A DNA stretch of 24,964 bases. It comes from Mollicutes bacterium (lineage in GTDB: Bacteria > Bacillota_I > Bacilli_A > RF39 > UBA660). Every line of letters starts with the position of its first letter. The stretch's first letter is position 1. The DNA is taken from assembly GCA_012841465.1 (NCBI GenBank), contig DUUS01000079.1, positions 1 to 24,964 on the forward strand. The letters are read 5' to 3'. A model generated the notes under the pieces. The model searched no databases. It was not told the origin of the DNA and saw only the letters and a program-made list of their open reading frames with translations. Positions 22,351 to 24,964 of this stretch are shown piece after piece. The translations under genes and the position numbers were made by a program.

Positions 22351-23604
22351 ATGTTTGTAGATGAAGTTACATTAAAATTAGTTGGAGGAAAAGGTGGAGA
22401 TGGCTGCACATCTTTTCGCCGGGAAAAATTTGTTGCCTATGGCGGTCCGAATGGTGGAAACGGCGGAAGAGGTTCAAACATTATTTTTAAAACCGATAAA
22501 TCGCTAAGAACTTTAATTGATTTAAAAATGATGAAATTAATTAAAGGAGATAAAGGAACAAATGGATCGGGTAGTGACAAAAATGGAGCTAGTGCTAAAG
22601 ATATAATTATAAAAGTTCCAATGGGAACAGTTGTAACCAATGCTAGTACAGGCGAAGTTATTGCTGATTTAGTAAAAGAAGACGAAGAAAAAATTATTGC
22701 CTCTGGCGGAAGAGGCGGAAGAGGAAATAAAGCCTTTGCTACTAATGAAAACAAAGCCCCAATGATGAGTGAACTAGGTCAGCCCGGTGAAGAACTAGAG
22801 ATTAAATGTGAACTTAAAATGCTTGCTGATGTTGGTTTAATCGGACTTCCTAATGTCGGAAAAAGTACAATACTTAGTATGATTACTAATGCTACTCCGA
22901 AAATCGCTCCATATCACTTTACAACCCTTTCTCCTAATTTAGGTGTTGTTAAAATATATGATTCTGAGTTTGTTATGGCAGACTTACCTGGTCTTATTGA
23001 AGGGGCATCTACTGGTCTAGGATTAGGCTTTAAATTCCTAAGACATGCATCTAGAACCAAAGTACTTGCTCATGTACTTGATATGTCTGGCTCTGAAAAT
23101 AGAGATCCGATTGTCGACTATGAACTTATCTTAAATGAAATAAAAGCCTATGACGAAAATCTTTTAAACAAAAAAAGCGTAGTAATTGCTAATAAGATGG
23201 ATATAGAAGGTTCTAAAGATAATTTAATTTTATTTAAAAAGAAGTATCCTAATATTAAAGTCTTTGAAATTAGTGCCGCACTTAATCAAGGTTTTAAAGA
23301 ATTACTTGTATATTTAAATAAATTAGTAAAAGAAAGTTTAGAAGAAGAAATATCTGAAGAAGTAGTTTATAAATATGAAAAGAAAGAACCATTTAAAATA
23401 ACTAAAGAAGGAAATATTTTTGTAATAAGTGGAAAAGAGATAGAAGATCTAGTCGCAATGACTCGCTTTGACGAAGAAGAGAGTCTAAACCGCTTTATTA
23501 GAGTAACCAAAGCTATGAAGGTTGATGAAGCCTTAGAAGAAGCTGGTGCTAAAAGAGGGGATGAAGTTAAAATTTCTGATTATTTTTTTAATTTTAAATA
23601 TTAA
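22351..23604 (+). CDS. obg: GTPase Obg/CgtA
   Basis: An essential ribosome-associated GTPase of 417 residues with all three domains. The glycine-rich Obg domain (1-157) includes GGKGGDGC, GGPNGGNGGRG and GGRGGRGN. The G domain has G1 GLPNVGKST (165-173), G3 DLPG (211-214), G4 NKMD and G5 SAA. The C-terminal OCT domain is at about 350-417. It acts in 50S assembly and the stringent response. A strong ribosome site (GAGGTGAGG) precedes the ATG. Confidence 0.98.
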   Translation: MFVDEVTLKLVGGKGGDGCTSFRREKFVAYGGPNGGNGGRGSNIIFKTDKSLRTLIDLKMMKLIKGDKGTNGSGSDKNGASAKDIIIKVPMGTVVTNASTGEVIADLVKEDEEKIIASGGRGGRGNKAFATNENKAPMMSELGQPGEELEIKCELKMLADVGLIGLPNVGKSTILSMITNATPKIAPYHFTTLSPNLGVVKIYDSEFVMADLPGLIEGASTGLGLGFKFLRHASRTKVLAHVLDMSGSENRDPIVDYELILNEIKAYDENLLNKKSVVIANKMDIEGSKDNLILFKKKYPNIKVFEISAALNQGFKELLVYLNKLVKESLEEEISEEVVYKYEKKEPFKITKEGNIFVISGKEIEDLVAMTRFDEEESLNRFIRVTKAMKVDEALEEAGAKRGDEVKISDYFFNFKY

Positions 23605-23631
23605 TCGACATTTTAATTAAAGAATAAATTA

Positions 23632-23637
23632 TATAAT
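23632..23637 (+). promoter_or_regulatory. TATAAT box immediately before the SirA-like gene
   Basis: A perfect -10 only 15 bases before the ATG; a TCGACA at 23605-23610 is 21 bases away, too far for an ideal -35. If used, the leader would be under 10 bases, overlapping the inverted repeat at 23638-23662. Confidence 0.35.
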
Positions 23638-23662
23638 AAGTTCGGTGATATTATGCGAACTT
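23638..23662 (+). repeat. Inverted repeat enclosing the SirA-like start codon
   Basis: AAGTTCG (23638-23644) and CGAACTT (23656-23662) form a perfect 7-base-pair stem whose 11-base loop holds most of the ribosome site and the ATG (23653-23655). More T follow, so it also resembles an intrinsic terminator for readthrough from obg. Confidence 0.6.
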
Positions 23663-24081
23663 TTTATTTATTTAAAGTAAATGAAGACTATAGTAAACTT
23701 ACTAGAAACATCCCCTATAATCTTTATAGTACCTATCTTGATATTAAATTAAGTAGTAAAAATAATCTTGATTATTTATTTAATCAATATAAAAGTATTA
23801 CTGATTATTTAAAACCAAAATTAATTAATCAATTTTTATTTAATAAAATGAAAGATATGGATGGCTATAGTTTATATAAAAATATTCATATGTATAATAA
23901 TTATTATAGTGATGAGGTAAGTAAACTTAAAGTTTATAATAGTTATTTTATATTAGAGAGTAATAAACAAAACAGTACCTTTTTTTCTTTACTTCAAGAA
24001 ATACCATATTTATTTGTTATTGATTTTGAAAATAAAGATTACTTTTGGCTTAAATCATTTAAAAATTTAAGACTTGTTTAA
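23653..24081 (+). CDS. sirA: SirA-like protein (sporulation inhibitor of replication family)
   Basis: A 142-residue cytoplasmic protein resembling SirA (YneE) of Bacillus, which binds DnaA domain I and blocks replication initiation at the start of sporulation. The fit is seen in the N-terminal RTFYLFKVNEDY, similar length, and a C-terminal pattern FFSLLQEIP...FVIDFENKDYFWL that matches the SirA ending (FFxxL, then DFxxKxYxWL). Synteny is strong support: the next gene is YneF-type, as in B. subtilis yneE-yneF. Identity is low, so the family call is made from pattern and context. Translation may be limited by the hairpin around its start. Confidence 0.75.
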   Translation: MRTFYLFKVNEDYSKLTRNIPYNLYSTYLDIKLSSKNNLDYLFNQYKSITDYLKPKLINQFLFNKMKDMDGYSLYKNIHMYNNYYSDEVSKLKVYNSYFILESNKQNSTFFSLLQEIPYLFVIDFENKDYFWLKSFKNLRLV

Positions 24082-24102
24082 TAATTGCTTATTTTGTATA
24101 AT
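24074..24102 (+). promoter_or_regulatory. Promoter of yneF-yceD-rpmF
   Basis: TTGTTT (24074-24079) and TATAAT (24097-24102), 17 bases apart; the -35 overlaps the end of the SirA-like gene. Confidence 0.7.
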
Positions 24103-24123
24103 ATTAATTGAGGAGTGATAATT

Positions 24124-24336
24124 ATGATGCAAGATATATTACTAGTACTACTTGGTTTAGTAATCGGACTACTGGCAGGTTTTTTCTTATGTAGAATGTA
24201 TATGAAAAAATATTTTAAGAAAAATCCACCGATTAATGAAAAAATGATTGAAACATTAATGAGCGGAATGGGTAGAAAGCCAAGTCAAAAACAAGTTAAA
24301 CAACTAATGCAACAAATGAATCGCATGCAAGACTAA
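24124..24336 (+). CDS. yneF: UPF0154 membrane protein, YneF family
   Basis: A 70-residue single-pass membrane protein with a helix at about 5-24 followed by the family block YMKKYFKKNPPINEKMIETL and MGRKPSQKQVKQLMQQM. Function is not known; the family is nearly universal in Bacilli and Mollicutes. ATG 24124 was chosen because AGGAG ends eight bases upstream; the GTG at 24115 overlaps that ribosome site. Coupled to the next gene by a 1-base overlap. Confidence 0.93.
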   Translation: MMQDILLVLLGLVIGLLAGFFLCRMYMKKYFKKNPPINEKMIETLMSGMGRKPSQKQVKQLMQQMNRMQD

Positions 24337-24731
24337 TGAAAATTGATTTAAATAAATTATATATCCATGAATATCTAGATATTGATGAAAACATAAGGGT
24401 TCCTAAAGATTATTATCAAACTCTAGATATAAGAAATGTAAGTGAGGTCAAAGTAAAAGGAAATATTAGTCTAGATAACTTTGATCAAATAAATATTAAT
24501 TTAAACATAAAAGGAACCTTTACTTTACCTTGTAGTGTAAGTTTAGAAGATGTTTATTATGATTTTGAGTGTAATATAGATGAAAATATTTTTGAAAAAG
24601 AAATAAAAGACCAGTTCAAACTTGATATATTAGACCTTTTATGGGAGAATATTGTTCTAGAAGTTCCTTATCGTGTAGTAAAAGAAGGAGCCACTATTAA
24701 AAGTAGTGGTGACGGATGGGAACTTAAATAA
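24336..24731 (+). CDS. DUF177/YceD family protein
   Basis: A 131-residue protein of the YceD (DUF177) family, almost always encoded just before rpmF and linked to large-subunit rRNA or ribosome biogenesis. It shows the family pattern of an N-terminal strand-rich part, VKVKGNISLDN, GTFTLPCSVSLEDV (the conserved Cys region, here with only one Cys) and a helical ending DILDLLWENIVLEVPYRV. The start overlaps the yneF stop. Confidence 0.88.
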   Translation: MKIDLNKLYIHEYLDIDENIRVPKDYYQTLDIRNVSEVKVKGNISLDNFDQININLNIKGTFTLPCSVSLEDVYYDFECNIDENIFEKEIKDQFKLDILDLLWENIVLEVPYRVVKEGATIKSSGDGWELK

Positions 24732-24756
24732 ATAAAAATTGAAAGGGAGTGATTCC

Positions 24757-24945
24757 ATGGCAGTACCAGCAAGAAGAACAAGTAAAACTAAAAAAAGAAT
24801 GCGTCGCACACATTTAAAGAAAACCGCTCCTAATACAGTTGTATGTCCTAAATGTAGTGAACCAATAATGCCCCATAGAGCATGCACTAAATGTGGGTTT
24901 TATAAAGGAAAAGAAGTAATTGATACTAAAGAAGAAGAAAATTAA
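24757..24945 (+). CDS. rpmF: 50S ribosomal protein L32 (zinc-binding form)
   Basis: 62 residues, the normal size. It begins MAVPARRTSKTKKRMRRTHLK and has a zinc ribbon with CPKC (33-36) and CTKC (46-49), so this is the C+ form of L32. ATG 24757 follows GGGAGTGA; the upstream in-frame TTG at 24739 is not used. Confidence 0.98.
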   Translation: MAVPARRTSKTKKRMRRTHLKKTAPNTVVCPKCSEPIMPHRACTKCGFYKGKEVIDTKEEEN

Positions 24946-24952
24946 TTATTTT

Positions 24953-24958
24953 AAGGAG
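24953..24958 (+). promoter_or_regulatory. Ribosome binding site of a gene beyond the window
   Basis: AAGGAG eight bases after the rpmF stop, with the window ending six bases later. Another gene probably starts just outside. Confidence 0.5.
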
Positions 24959-24964
24959 TAAAAA

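Noticed and set aside
22437..22754. Minus-strand 105-codon frame rich in Pro and Leu
   Set aside because: It is the antisense of the glycine-rich Obg domain, whose codon pattern removes stops on the other strand.
24657..24887. Minus-strand 76-codon frame over rpmF
   Set aside because: It is antisense to the unmistakable L32 gene and the end of the YceD gene.

Overview
The window is an AT-rich, densely packed bacterial chromosome segment with standard bacterial signals: AGGAGG-type ribosome binding sites, TTGACA/TATAAT-type promoters and hairpin-plus-U terminators. Two genes end in TGA inside a terminator (10089-10625 and the sugar transferase), so TGA reads as stop and the code is not the Mycoplasma code. 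Gene content (mraZ-rsmH-ftsL-PBP, rnc-smc, obg, a YneF/UPF0154 protein, YceD-rpmF, a SpoIIP amidase and a SirA-like protein) points to a Firmicute of the Bacilli side. My inference is an uncultured, reduced-genome gut lineage near RF39/Erysipelotrichales; this rests on gene content and base composition only.

Layout. 1-4810: end of tgt, a small pilin-like protein and a two-gene heterodimeric ABC exporter. 4852-6168: a secreted FGE-like/C-type-lectin-fold protein. 6250-10636: a shortened division and cell-wall (dcw) operon with an MraZ operator, mraZ, rsmH, ftsL-like, a PASTA-bearing PBP and an unrecognised membrane-anchored protein, closed by a terminator. 10689-11456: a YdcZ-type transporter, a probable unannotated small RNA, and tRNA-Ile/tRNA-Glu on the minus strand. 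11561-13083: divergent thymidine kinase-like and HD-domain genes. 13103-13960: two small minus-strand genes and tRNA-Ser. 14018-15093: yidD and a metal-type ABC binding lipoprotein (minus). 15204-18787: rnc-smc. 18868-20104: SpoIIP and a small membrane-anchored partner. 20162-20907: tRNA-Arg facing a sugar-phosphate transferase. 21148-24945: PfkB-fold protein, Smr, Obg, SirA-like, YneF, YceD, L32.

Functional themes are envelope growth and division (dcw genes, sugar transferase, YidD, SpoIIP), chromosome replication and segregation (Smc, SirA-like) and translation (Tgt, RNase III, Obg, L32, four tRNAs). There is no insertion sequence, phage, CRISPR array or obvious defence island. The most unusual material is: sporulation-family proteins (SpoIIP, SirA-like); several enzymes with substituted key residues (PfkB-fold protein with the catalytic Asp replaced by Tyr, metal-binding lipoprotein with altered ligands, sugar transferase with NELPQ in place of DELPQ, thymidine kinase with a changed P-loop); an orphan RNA at 11141-11246; and an unknown protein ending the dcw operon.
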